Positions 56,316 to 64,000 of a DNA stretch of 64,000 nt are shown piece by piece. The position numbers and the translations under genes are program-made. Location of the stretch: positions 62,001-126,000 of the forward strand of contig CAZLCS010000001.1 in NCBI GenBank assembly GCA_964557955.1. The letters are read 5' to 3'. Origin of the DNA: JALOOX01 sp964557955. GTDB taxonomy: Bacteria; Desulfobacterota; Syntrophobacteria; Syntrophobacterales; Syntrophobacteraceae. Each line of letters opens with the position of its first letter. Position 1 is the stretch's first letter. The notes under the pieces are model-generated. The model saw nothing but the letters and a program-made list of their open reading frames with translations, did no database searches and had not been told where the DNA came from.

Positions 56316-57512
56316 ATGATGCTGCAAGTTCCCATGGATGAGATCGCATCGCGTATCGTCGCTCTGCAGAGGCACCTCCGGAGAAGCGACGTCGAGGCGG
56401 CCATCATTCGCCAGAATGCCGATCTGTTTTACTTCACCGGGACAGTCCAGGACGCCCATCTCATCATTCCGGCAGAGGGGCAGCCAGTCTTCATGGTCAA
56501 GCGCGACGTCCGGCGGGCTGAAACGCAGTCTCCGATCCGTCCGGTCGTGCCGCTTTCAACGGTCAAGGATCTCCCTCGCGTGCTTTTTGAGGCATGTGGA
56601 ACCGAGGCGGTGAAGCGAATCGGGATGGAGCTGGATGTTCTGCCGACGAGCACCTTCTTTTTCTATGATGAAAGGCTGTTTCCCAGGCAGCAGATCGTCG
56701 ATGTGAGCGGCCTCATCCGGCAGGTGCGGATGATCAAGTCTCCCTGGGAGATTGACATGATGCGCGGGGCTGCGATCATTTCCCGAGCTGTGGCGGATGC
56801 GGCTCCCCGGCTGCTCAGGGAGGGAATGAGCGAGCTCGAGCTGAGCATCGAGCTCGAGCGCACGGCGAGGCTGGCCGGTCATCTCGGGTTGATTCGGCTG
56901 AGAGCCTTCAACATGGACATGTACTTCGGGCATGTCCTTTCGGGGCCCGAAGCGGCGATCCCCTCGTATGCCGATGCCCCGACCGGTGGTGAGGGTTTGA
57001 GCCCCGCTTTCGGGCAGGGGCCGGGAACGCGGCGCATCAAATCGGGTGAGATCGTCAGCGTGGACACGATGATGAACCATAACGGATACTTGAACGACCA
57101 GACGCGCAACTTCTCCATCGGAAAGCCTCCCGAAAGGCTCATGGAGGCGTTCGGCATCATCCGGGAAATCCACCGGAGGTTCCGGGAGAGGGCGATGCCG
57201 GGTGCAGTGACCGGTGAGCTGTATGACGAGGTCCACCGCTGGGTCGATGAGGCGGGATGGGTGGAATTTTTCATGGGGCATGGGGATACGAAAGTTTCTT
57301 TTGTGGCTCATGGGCTGGGCATCGAGGTGGATGAATTCCCTTTTGTGGCTCAGGGACAGAAGCTGCTCCTGGAGGAGGGGATGACCTTCGCCTTCGAGCC
57401 CAAGTTCATCATTCCGGGAGAAGGTATTGTGGGCTTGGAGAACACCTATCTTGTGACGTCCGGAGGGTTGGAATCCCTCAACACAGCGACGGAAGAGCTC
57501 ATCATCCTGTGA
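56316..57512 (+). CDS. M24-family Xaa-Pro peptidase
   Basis: A 398-residue cytoplasmic metallopeptidase: creatinase-type N-terminal domain (about 10-150) then the pita-bread domain. Metal ligands fit M24B: Asp in VSVDTMMNHNGYLND (two Asp), His in VSFVAHGLGIEVDEFP, Glu in TFAFEPKFI and Glu in GLENTYLV. Related enzymes include PepQ/PepP and archaeal prolidases; substrates are Xaa-Pro peptides or small related amides. ATG 56316 with GAGGAG ~5 nt upstream. Followed by a 9-bp-stem hairpin at 57517-57555. Confidence 0.9.
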   Translation: MMLQVPMDEIASRIVALQRHLRRSDVEAAIIRQNADLFYFTGTVQDAHLIIPAEGQPVFMVKRDVRRAETQSPIRPVVPLSTVKDLPRVLFEACGTEAVKRIGMELDVLPTSTFFFYDERLFPRQQIVDVSGLIRQVRMIKSPWEIDMMRGAAIISRAVADAAPRLLREGMSELELSIELERTARLAGHLGLIRLRAFNMDMYFGHVLSGPEAAIPSYADAPTGGEGLSPAFGQGPGTRRIKSGEIVSVDTMMNHNGYLNDQTRNFSIGKPPERLMEAFGIIREIHRRFRERAMPGAVTGELYDEVHRWVDEAGWVEFFMGHGDTKVSFVAHGLGIEVDEFPFVAQGQKLLLEEGMTFAFEPKFIIPGEGIVGLENTYLVTSGGLESLNTATEELIIL

Positions 57513-57516
57513 CCCG

Positions 57517-57555
57517 GGGTCAGGCGGTGAGAACGACTCGGCCACTGCCTGACCC
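57517..57555 (+). terminator. Hairpin after the M24 peptidase gene
   Basis: GGGTCAGGC (57517-57525) and GCCTGACCC (57547-57555) form a perfect 9-bp stem 4 nt after the stop codon. It is followed by TATATCCC, not a U-run; likely a transcript end or stabiliser. Confidence 0.5.
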
Positions 57556-57776
57556 TATATCCCAATGGTGCGTTTCCCTCCGGATCTTTTTGCCTCTCAG
57601 GTCCTGAAGCGATCAAGTCTGCAGCTTCCCGCATTCAGTGCCGGCCTTTCTTGTTGACTCCAAGTCATCAGAAAAAGTATAAAAATCTATTTCGGTGGAT
57701 GGCATTTTACCCGTTTTCCCACTGTTTTGGTGGCTTCTTTGGGGGGACACCCTATGGTGATGAAAGGGTCTCTGAA

Positions 57777-60371
57777 TTGTTGATCGTCGATACTCTGTCT
57801 TGCCGCATACAGAAACCGGGCCGGTATGCTGCAACCGAAGTCAATGCCTGTCGCAAGGACTTCGATTCCGCCGGGATCCGTTTTCTCCTTGCTTTTCCCG
57901 ATGTCTACGAAGTCGGTATGAGCCACCTCGGACTGCATGTCCTCTACCATCTGCTGAACGGCATGAATGGGGTGATGGCCGACCGAGCCTACGCTCCCTG
58001 GCTCGATTACGAAGAGCACCTGCGTAAAGTGGGTGAGCCGCTTCGGAGTCACGAAAGCCGCCATCCCTTGAGAGATTTCGATTTCGTCGGTTTCAGTCTG
58101 CAGTATGAGCTGAGCTACACGAATATTCTCACAATGCTCGAGCTTGGAGGGATTCCGCTGCGATCCCGTGACCGGGGGCCCGGCGATCCCTGGGTCATCG
58201 CCGGAGGTCCCTGCGCTTTCAATCCTGAGCCTTTGGCGGATTTCCTGGATTTTGTGGTGCTGGGTGAGGCCGAGGAGGTTCTGGCTGAGATTATCGCGCT
58301 CCATCGGGAATGGCGCGACGGCGGAGGGGCCCGCGCAGATCTTCTCCGGGCGGTGGCTGGGATTGCCGGAGTCTATGTGCCGTCGTTCTTCGATGTGGCT
58401 TACAGTGAACCTTCGGGTACGGTACGTTCCATCCGGCCTCGGCTTGAGGGCTATGAATCCGTCAGCAAGCGGCTGGTGATGGATCTCGACCGCCTCTCAC
58501 CGACTCCGGTCCGGCCGCTGGTCCCTTTGGGGGACATCATTCACAACCGCCTCAGCCTCGAGATTGCGCGTGGATGTACGAGAGGTTGCCGGTTCTGCCA
58601 GGCCGGCTACATCTACCGTCCGGTTCGGGAGCGGCGGCCCGAGGCGCTCCTGTCCGCCGCCGAGGAGGCGCTTGGGAACAGCGGGTTCGAGGAGCTTTCC
58701 CTCCTCTCGTTCAGCACGGGCGATTACTGCCAGGTCCAGTGGTTGCTCTCGGCTTTGATGGATCGGCTGGCAGGCGACCGGGTGGCCGTATCCTTCCCGT
58801 CCATGCGGGTCGGAACGCTCACGCCGGAGCTCATGGAGCTGGTGCGAAGGGTCCGGAAGACCGGCTTCACCCTGGCCCCTGAAGCCGGCAGTGAGCGGCT
58901 GCGCCGGGTGATCAACAAGCCCGTGACCGACGACGACCTCGTGCAGACGGCCGAAAGCGCCTTCGCACTGGGCTGGAAAGTGCTCAAACTGTATTTCATG
59001 ATCGGCTTGCCCACCGAAGAGGGTGAAGATCTGGAGGCCATGATCCATCTTTCTCACCTGGTGTGGCGCGTTGCCAGGAAGAAGAAGGCTTCACTCAACG
59101 TTTCGGTCTCCACCTTCGTTCCCAAACCGCACACCCCCTTTCAATGGCACGCGCAGCTTTCGAGGGAGTCAATCCAGGAGCGCATTGAGCTCCTCAAGGA
59201 ACGGCTGAACCGGCCCGGGTTGAGGCTCAAATGGAACGATGCCGATCAGAGCACTCTGGAAGCGGTGTTCGCCCGGGGTGATCGCCGACTGGGCGAGGTC
59301 ATCGAGAAGGCCTATCGCCTGGGAGCCCGGTTTGACGGGTGGGGTGAGCATTTCCGGCCTGATGCCTGGGTGATGGCCTTCAGGGAATCGGGTCTGGATC
59401 CTCGATTCTACGCCGAACGGGCTCGCCCTCGGGATGAAGTCCTTCCCTGGCAGCATCTTTCCTCGGGGGTTGAGCGAGCCTTCCTCTTGGATGAACTGGA
59501 CAGAAGCATGGCGGAGGCGCTCACTCCAGACTGTCGATGGGATGCCTGCTCCGCCTGCGGAGTGTGCGATCATCGCACGGTTTTCCCCCAGCTTCACGAG
59601 ACGGTGCCACCCCATCCTTCGGGATTGTCATCCCATGCGGTTCATGGGGGCGAGGGGGAAGGCCAGTTCCTTTACCTGGTCCAGTACAGCAAGTTGGACG
59701 ATCTTCGTTTCTACGGACAGCTGGAGATCGCGCAGAGCCTGATTCGGGCCGTAAGGAGGTCGGGGCTGCCGGCCGTTTACTCTTCGGGCTTCCACCCTCA
59801 CCTGAAGCTGTCTTTTGAGGAGGCGCTTCCTTTGGGTATGGAGAGCCTGGCCGAGAATGCCGTCCTGACTCTGAGCGAGAAGATGGAGCCCGAAGCGGTG
59901 AGGGCGGCCCTGGACCCGGAGATGCCCCACGGAATGCGTGTAGTGAAGGTTTCTGCATTGAGGCGCAAGCCCGAGCGGCCCGCCACTGTCCGCGTCACCT
60001 ATCGGGTGTCGGGAATCCCGGAGAGTCTGGTGGGTAACCTGGGACGTAATTGGAGGCTTCAGGCGGAGGATGTGCTCTTCAAGGAAACCAAGCGAGGGCG
60101 GGTCACGGCACCGTTGCATGCCGTGCTTGTCGATTTGCGCCGGATCGACGAGCAGACCATCGAAATGGATTTGCTGGAGGGGAAGAATCTGTGCTTCAGG
60201 CCTGCGTCGATCCTGAGGCTGCTGCTGAAGGAGCAGTCGGAGCAGCTGGAAGACTATCGTGTGTGCAAAATGTCCGTCTCACGGTGGGATGACCATCCCG
60301 GGAGATCGATTTCAGTTCCGGAAGCTGTTGTTGAAGGAAGGTGCTCAGAATGTCCTCCGAGGTCATCATAA
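57777..60371 (+). CDS. B12-binding-type radical SAM protein fused to DUF2344
   Basis: An 864-residue protein of the TIGR03960-TIGR03936 type. The N-terminal Rossmann-like part (PDVYEVGMSHLGLHVLYHLLN and FVGFSLQYELSYTNIL) resembles a cobalamin-binding domain; the radical SAM domain has the cluster motif ARGCTRGCRFCQAGY (C-x3-C-x2-C, about residue 265 from this start); a C-terminal DUF2344 domain (about 640-840) follows, opening LYLVQYSKLDDLRFYGQLE, and there is a CSACGVCDHR knuckle before it. The reaction is unknown; RNA or ribosome modification has been suggested from its recurrent linkage with RNase G/E genes. The start is unsure: TTG 57777 matches where homology begins; the frame is open to 57651. 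Overlaps rng by 22 nt. Confidence 0.85.
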   Translation: MLIVDTLSCRIQKPGRYAATEVNACRKDFDSAGIRFLLAFPDVYEVGMSHLGLHVLYHLLNGMNGVMADRAYAPWLDYEEHLRKVGEPLRSHESRHPLRDFDFVGFSLQYELSYTNILTMLELGGIPLRSRDRGPGDPWVIAGGPCAFNPEPLADFLDFVVLGEAEEVLAEIIALHREWRDGGGARADLLRAVAGIAGVYVPSFFDVAYSEPSGTVRSIRPRLEGYESVSKRLVMDLDRLSPTPVRPLVPLGDIIHNRLSLEIARGCTRGCRFCQAGYIYRPVRERRPEALLSAAEEALGNSGFEELSLLSFSTGDYCQVQWLLSALMDRLAGDRVAVSFPSMRVGTLTPELMELVRRVRKTGFTLAPEAGSERLRRVINKPVTDDDLVQTAESAFALGWKVLKLYFMIGLPTEEGEDLEAMIHLSHLVWRVARKKKASLNVSVSTFVPKPHTPFQWHAQLSRESIQERIELLKERLNRPGLRLKWNDADQSTLEAVFARGDRRLGEVIEKAYRLGARFDGWGEHFRPDAWVMAFRESGLDPRFYAERARPRDEVLPWQHLSSGVERAFLLDELDRSMAEALTPDCRWDACSACGVCDHRTVFPQLHETVPPHPSGLSSHAVHGGEGEGQFLYLVQYSKLDDLRFYGQLEIAQSLIRAVRRSGLPAVYSSGFHPHLKLSFEEALPLGMESLAENAVLTLSEKMEPEAVRAALDPEMPHGMRVVKVSALRRKPERPATVRVTYRVSGIPESLVGNLGRNWRLQAEDVLFKETKRGRVTAPLHAVLVDLRRIDEQTIEMDLLEGKNLCFRPASILRLLLKEQSEQLEDYRVCKMSVSRWDDHPGRSISVPEAVVEGRCSECPPRSS

Positions 60372-61924
60372 ACAGTGATTTTTTCGAAACGCGTGTCGCA
60401 CTCGTCGAGAGCGGCCAGGTTGCAGAGCTCTATGTGGAGCGCAGCTCGGACCGCGGAATCGCGGGGAATATCTACAAGGGGCGGGTCGTGCGGGTGTTGC
60501 CGGGAATGCAGGCCGCCTTTGTGGACATCAACCTTGAAAAGGCTGCATTCCTTTACGTGAGCGATGTTCAACGTCCCATGGAAGAGCTGGAACGCCTCTT
60601 CATGAACTCCTGCGGTGTGGATGACACCGGTGAGCCTGTGGAATCGGAGTCAGAGCCGAAGGAGCAGGACTCAGAAGAAGCGGTTGAGATTGTGCATCTC
60701 GAGGAGATTCCCATCGAGGATCGACTCCAGGAAGGCCAGGAAATCCTGGTTCAGGTGGCCAAGGAGCCGCTGGGCAGCAAGGGGGCCCGGATCACCACGC
60801 ACATCACTCTGCCCGGCAGGAACCTGGTCTTTATGCCCACCATGGACCACGTTGGAGTGTCGAGACGCATCGAAAACGAAAAGGAGCGCAAACGGCTCCG
60901 TGAGATCATGTGCGCCATCAAGCCGCCGCACTGTGGCTTTATCGTGCGAACGGCTGCGGAGGATGGCGAGTCGGATAAGCTTCAGGCCGAGATGGAGTTT
61001 CTGCTGAAATTGTGGGAAAGCATCCAGCGCCGGGCGGAACGGGCTTCGGTGCCTTCTTTGGTCTATCAGGAGCTGGATATCACTCTCCGGGCTGTTCGGG
61101 ACTTGTTCACCAAGGAGGTGGACCGCCTGGTGATCGACTCGGAGGCGGAGTACCGAAAGGTCCTCGGTTTCATTGAAACCTTCATGCCTGCCCTCCAGTC
61201 TGCGGTGGAGCTCTACGAAGGCGAAGAGGCCGTATTCGACGCCTACGGGATCGAGATGGAGGTCCAGAGGGCGCTCAGCAAGAAGATCTGGCTCAAGTCG
61301 GGCGGCTACATCGTGATCGAGATGACCGAGGCGCTGACCGCCATCGATGTGAACACGGGCCGCTATGTCGGCAAGCGCAACCTGGAGGAGACCATTCTCA
61401 AGACCAATCTGGAGGCAGTCAAAGAGATTGCCTGCCAGCTGCGCCTCCGGAACATCGGCGGGATCATCATCATCGACTTCATCGACATGGAGAAGGAAGC
61501 CAGTCGGGAGAGGGTTTTCAACGCCCTCCGGGATGCCATGAAGAAGGACAAGAGCAAGACCAACATCCTGCGAATGTCCGAGCTCGGCCTCATCGAAATG
61601 ACCCGCAAAAGAACCAAGGAAAGCATTGGCCGGACTCTCTGCGAGCCGTGCTTCTACTGTGATGGCGAGGGGTACCTGAAATCCAGGCAGACTGTGTGCT
61701 ATGAGATACTGAGGGAATTGGAGCGGGAGCGCGTCGAGCTCTTCGGAAGGAATGTGACGGTGATTGCCCACCCCGAGGTGGCGGCCCGGTTCTGCGATGA
61801 AGAGAGAGGCCCTTTGGAGAGGCTTGAGGAAAGGCTCCATGCACGAATCCTGGTCAGGGGAGACGCGGAATTCCATCTGGAGCAGTATGAAATCGGCCCT
61901 TCGGAGAATGTTGGCGTCGCATGA
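60350..61924 (+). CDS. rng: Ribonuclease G/E family endoribonuclease
   Basis: A 524-residue Rne/Rng protein. S1 RNA-binding domain (about 35-130: NIYKGRVVRVLPGMQAAFVDI) with an acidic insert (ESESEPKEQDSEEAVEI), the 5' sensor region GVSRRIENEKERKRLREI, the catalytic DNase-I-like domain with the two metal-binding Asp (TAIDVNTGRYVG and IIIDFIDM) and the Zn-link CEPCFYC. It cleaves single-stranded A/U-rich RNA in rRNA maturation and mRNA decay. Length is close to E. coli RNase G; there is no degradosome tail. ATG 60350 lies inside the 3' end of the radical SAM gene, implying coupled expression. Confidence 0.92.
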   Translation: MSSEVIINSDFFETRVALVESGQVAELYVERSSDRGIAGNIYKGRVVRVLPGMQAAFVDINLEKAAFLYVSDVQRPMEELERLFMNSCGVDDTGEPVESESEPKEQDSEEAVEIVHLEEIPIEDRLQEGQEILVQVAKEPLGSKGARITTHITLPGRNLVFMPTMDHVGVSRRIENEKERKRLREIMCAIKPPHCGFIVRTAAEDGESDKLQAEMEFLLKLWESIQRRAERASVPSLVYQELDITLRAVRDLFTKEVDRLVIDSEAEYRKVLGFIETFMPALQSAVELYEGEEAVFDAYGIEMEVQRALSKKIWLKSGGYIVIEMTEALTAIDVNTGRYVGKRNLEETILKTNLEAVKEIACQLRLRNIGGIIIIDFIDMEKEASRERVFNALRDAMKKDKSKTNILRMSELGLIEMTRKRTKESIGRTLCEPCFYCDGEGYLKSRQTVCYEILRELERERVELFGRNVTVIAHPEVAARFCDEERGPLERLEERLHARILVRGDAEFHLEQYEIGPSENVGVA

Positions 61925-61952
61925 CGAGGGATGAACGGGAAAGGGAAGAGTG

Positions 61953-63254
61953 ATGGGCTGGGAGGGTTCTGAAAGGTTCTATGAGGAGGCGTGCGAGGTC
62001 ATTCCCGGTGGGGTCAACAGCCCTGTGCGCTCCGCGCGCGCCGTGGGCATGACGCCGCTCTTTATCAAGGAAGCCAGGGGCTCGCACATCGTGGATGCGG
62101 ATGGAAACGCCTACATCGATTATGTGGCCTCATGGGGACCGATGATCTTGGGGCACGCTCATCCCAAGGTGGTGGAAGCTTTGAAAGCTGCGGCAGAAAA
62201 GGGCACTTCCTATGGCATTCCCACCGAACTGGAGCTTCGGATGGCTCAGATGGTGGTGGAGATGGTGCCTTCCATCGAGATGATCCGCATGGTCAACTCG
62301 GGAACTGAAGCGACCATGAGCGCCGTTCGGCTTGCGAGGGGATACACGGGCAGGAAGAAGATCATCAAATTCAACGGTTGTTATCATGGACATGCGGACA
62401 GTCTCCTGGTGCGCTCGGGGTCGGGGCTGGCCACGTTCGGTATTCCCGGAAGCCCTGGGATTCCCGATGAAATCGTCCAGCACACCCTTTCGCTTCCGTA
62501 CAACGATCTGGCAGAAGTGCGAAAAGTCATGGAGGAAGTGGGGGGAGAGGTGGCGGGTATCATTGTCGAGCCCGTTGCCGCCAACATGGGGGTGGTCCTG
62601 CCGGATCCAGGATTCCTGCCGGGGCTGAGGGCTCTTTGTTCCGAGTACGGGGCGCTGCTCATCTTCGACGAGGTCATCACAGGATTTCGGCTGGGGACCG
62701 GCGGGGCGCAGCAATTGTATGGGGTCATGCCCGATCTGACCTGTCTCGGCAAAATCATCGGGGGGGGGCTTCCCGTGGGAGCGTATGGCGGAAGGCGTGA
62801 CATCATGAGCAGGATGGCTCCCGCTGGTGATGTGTACCAGGCGGGGACCTTGTCGGGGAACCCGCTGGCCATGAGCGCCGGCCTGACGACCCTGCAGTTG
62901 CTGCGGGAGGAAGCGGTTTACGAGGAGTTGGATCGTAGGGCTGAGTACCTATCCCGAGGAATGGCCCAGGCCGCTGAAGCGGCCGGCGTGAAAATCTTTC
63001 AGACACGAGTGGGCTCCATCGGGTGTGCATTTTTCACGGACCGAGCCGTTCGAGACTTCGAGACGGCTCAGACGTCGGACACTCAGGCCTACGCGACCTT
63101 CTTCCAGGAGATGCTCAAACGCGGGGTCTATCTCGCGCCTTCGCAGTTTGAGGCTTTTTTCATAAGCGCTGCTCATTCCATGGATGACCTGGACCGGACC
63201 CTGGAAGCTGCGAAGCATGGATTCGAGCGGGTCAAGCAGATGAAGGCCATTTAG
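61953..63254 (+). CDS. hemL: Glutamate-1-semialdehyde 2,1-aminomutase
   Basis: A 433-residue PLP enzyme with HemL signatures: IPGGVNSPVRSARAVG near the N-terminus, VNSGTEATMSAVRLARGYTGR, FNGCYHGHADSLLV, FDEVITGFRLG and the PLP lysine in LGKIIGGGLPVGAYGGR. It converts glutamate-1-semialdehyde to 5-aminolevulinate in the C5 haem pathway, feeding hemC and cobA-hemD elsewhere in this window. ATG 61953 (a GTG sits directly before it) with AAGGGAAGAG upstream. Starts 28 nt after rng, probably co-transcribed. Confidence 0.95.
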   Translation: MGWEGSERFYEEACEVIPGGVNSPVRSARAVGMTPLFIKEARGSHIVDADGNAYIDYVASWGPMILGHAHPKVVEALKAAAEKGTSYGIPTELELRMAQMVVEMVPSIEMIRMVNSGTEATMSAVRLARGYTGRKKIIKFNGCYHGHADSLLVRSGSGLATFGIPGSPGIPDEIVQHTLSLPYNDLAEVRKVMEEVGGEVAGIIVEPVAANMGVVLPDPGFLPGLRALCSEYGALLIFDEVITGFRLGTGGAQQLYGVMPDLTCLGKIIGGGLPVGAYGGRRDIMSRMAPAGDVYQAGTLSGNPLAMSAGLTTLQLLREEAVYEELDRRAEYLSRGMAQAAEAAGVKIFQTRVGSIGCAFFTDRAVRDFETAQTSDTQAYATFFQEMLKRGVYLAPSQFEAFFISAAHSMDDLDRTLEAAKHGFERVKQMKAI

Positions 63255-63327
63255 GTCCGGAAAAATGCGTTGACTGACCCATGGGACTGTGCTAGGAAGC
63301 ACGTGAACATTTACACGAAGTGGCCCG

Positions 63328-63564
63328 ATGAAACGTGAAACCAGAGATTACCTTCATCAGATCGCAACCGGCACGAGCATCGGGCTGCAGTGGGGCTTGG
63401 CCGTATTGATAGGGCTCGCCATCGGGTGGTGGCTGGATTCCATCTTCGGGACTACCTGGCTCAAACTGGTCTTCCTGGTCTTGGGCGTCATTGCCGGCGT
63501 TCGGAATTACTACCGATACATCCGCCAGCAGCAAAGGGAAGAGCAGGAAAAGAAGAAGCATTAG
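63328..63564 (+). CDS. atpZ: ATP synthase F0 accessory protein AtpZ-like
   Basis: A 78-residue two-TM protein: helices at about 13-33 (IGLQWGLAVLIGLAIGWWLD) and 42-60 (TWLKLVFLVLGVIAGVRNYY), with a charged C-terminal tail. The G-x3-G-W-x-L-D pattern and size match AtpZ/AtpI-like proteins encoded ahead of F0 genes, which assist F-ATPase assembly or Mg2+ supply. It begins the F0 cluster atpZ-atpI-atpB that continues past the right edge. Confidence 0.82.
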   Translation: MKRETRDYLHQIATGTSIGLQWGLAVLIGLAIGWWLDSIFGTTWLKLVFLVLGVIAGVRNYYRYIRQQQREEQEKKKH

Positions 63565-63578
63565 AGGATTGCGGGTTC

Positions 63579-63980
63579 TTGCGGGATTACCTCACCAGTG
63601 ACGAGTTGCTGAGGCAGGTTGAGCTTTACAATCTCATTTTCATGGGTTTGCTTCCGCTTGCGGCTTGGGTGCTGGCCTCCGGTACGTTCGGTTTTGGGGT
63701 GTTGCTGGGGGCGATTCTCAGTACCCTGAGCTTTCAGATCTTGAAATGGCAGCTCAGGCGGGCGTTTCAGACACCGGGTCGTATGCCGCAAAAAGGGGGG
63801 GTATTTTTCGGTTACTATGCCAGGTTTCTGGGGACCCTCTTTCTTGTGTTCATTGCCATTTACTACCGCTGGGTCGAGCCCATACCCTTCCTGGTCGGGC
63901 TCTCGGTGGTGGTCTTGAGTATTTTGGTGGTTGGAGGGCAGGAGTTTTACGTGATGCTCAGGAAAAAGGGGGAAAGTTAG
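63579..63980 (+). CDS. atpI: ATP synthase subunit I (AtpI family)
   Basis: A 133-residue membrane protein with four hydrophobic segments (LYNLIFMGLLPLAAWVLASG; GFGVLLGAILSTLSFQILK; FLGTLFLVFIAIYY; FLVGLSVVVLSILVVGG), the usual layout of the ATP-synt_I family, helpers of F0 c-ring assembly. The start is uncertain: a TTG at 63579 (GAGGATTGCGGG upstream) gives the family length, while the frame is open into atpZ. It ends 3 nt before the atpB start. Confidence 0.75.
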   Translation: MRDYLTSDELLRQVELYNLIFMGLLPLAAWVLASGTFGFGVLLGAILSTLSFQILKWQLRRAFQTPGRMPQKGGVFFGYYARFLGTLFLVFIAIYYRWVEPIPFLVGLSVVVLSILVVGGQEFYVMLRKKGES

Positions 63981-63983
63981 CCT

Positions 63984-64000
63984 ATGGAACACCCGATTCT
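63984..64000 (+). CDS. atpB: ATP synthase F0 subunit a, N-terminus only
   Basis: Five complete codons (MEHPI) plus a partial one before the right edge. The start MEHP together with the position directly after atpI is typical of AtpB in this group. The fragment itself proves little. Confidence 0.55.

Noticed and set aside
1..64000. CRISPR arrays, tRNA/rRNA genes, transposase or phage genes
   Set aside because: Looked for by eye on both strands; no regularly spaced repeats, cloverleaf-like gaps or mobile-element proteins were found.

Overview
The window reads as chromosomal DNA of a GC-rich anaerobic deltaproteobacterium of the sulfate-reducing or syntrophic (Syntrophobacter-like) kind. This is inferred from gene content: a periplasmic-type selenocysteine formate dehydrogenase (fdhAB plus fdhE), a tandemly fused 1920-residue UvrA, an Mrp antiporter cluster, a TRAP transporter with a TatT lipoprotein, a CobA-HemD fusion and sigma-54 two-component control. 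No prophage, insertion sequence, CRISPR array, rRNA or tRNA was seen.

Layout, left to right. 1-884: 5' part of an Mrp antiporter operon (mrpE, mrpF, start of mrpG; minus). 1079-4526: pirin, a CPHC thioredoxin-fold protein and a tandem universal stress protein. 4750-9140: class A penicillin-binding protein translationally coupled to a DinG/YoaA-type helicase. 9548-14193: a minus-strand operon running acyl-CoA hydrolase/transferase-GNAT fusion, HAD phosphatase, minC, minD, minE, MoaD-like protein. 14404-19403: fdhA (in-frame TGA = Sec191), fdhB, fdhE. 20147-28760: small secreted protein, giant UvrA, secreted M28 peptidase, MlaA. 28842-34645: a seven-gene minus-strand operon (class IV aminotransferase, gmhA, an unrecognised conserved protein, cyclophilin-like protein, FmdB zinc ribbon, hemC, cobA-hemD). 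34756-36384: HAD phosphatase and a PAC2 protein.

36731-42344 is the most distinctive stretch. A membrane histidine kinase and an NtrC-type regulator are followed by two abutting inverted repeats, a good -24/-12 (sigma-54) promoter, two small paralogous proteins of unknown function and a glutamate dehydrogenase. This suggests a dedicated sigma-54 circuit linking an extracytoplasmic signal to a glutamate/nitrogen output.

42528-52531: a PEP/pyruvate-binding-domain protein with a degenerate RecA/KaiC-like N-terminus; a medium-chain dehydrogenase bracketed by inverted copies of a roughly 115-bp dispersed repeat; an acyl-CoA dehydrogenase; the tatT-dctP-dctQ-dctM TRAP operon with a clear sigma-70 promoter; and a 48-residue membrane protein. 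53093-64000: SYLF-domain protein, small unknown protein, SixA-like phosphatase, unrecognised 300-residue protein with a strong terminator, M24 peptidase, radical SAM-DUF2344 protein overlapping RNase G, hemL, then the start of an F0 ATP synthase operon (atpZ, atpI, atpB start).

Repeats form a background layer: the dispersed intergenic family (best copies at 45409-45525, 46622-46733, 54780-54870 and 15345-15449) and REP-like hairpins at 2111-2187 and 3374-3398. All calls rest on reading the sequence and knowledge of protein families; no database search was run.
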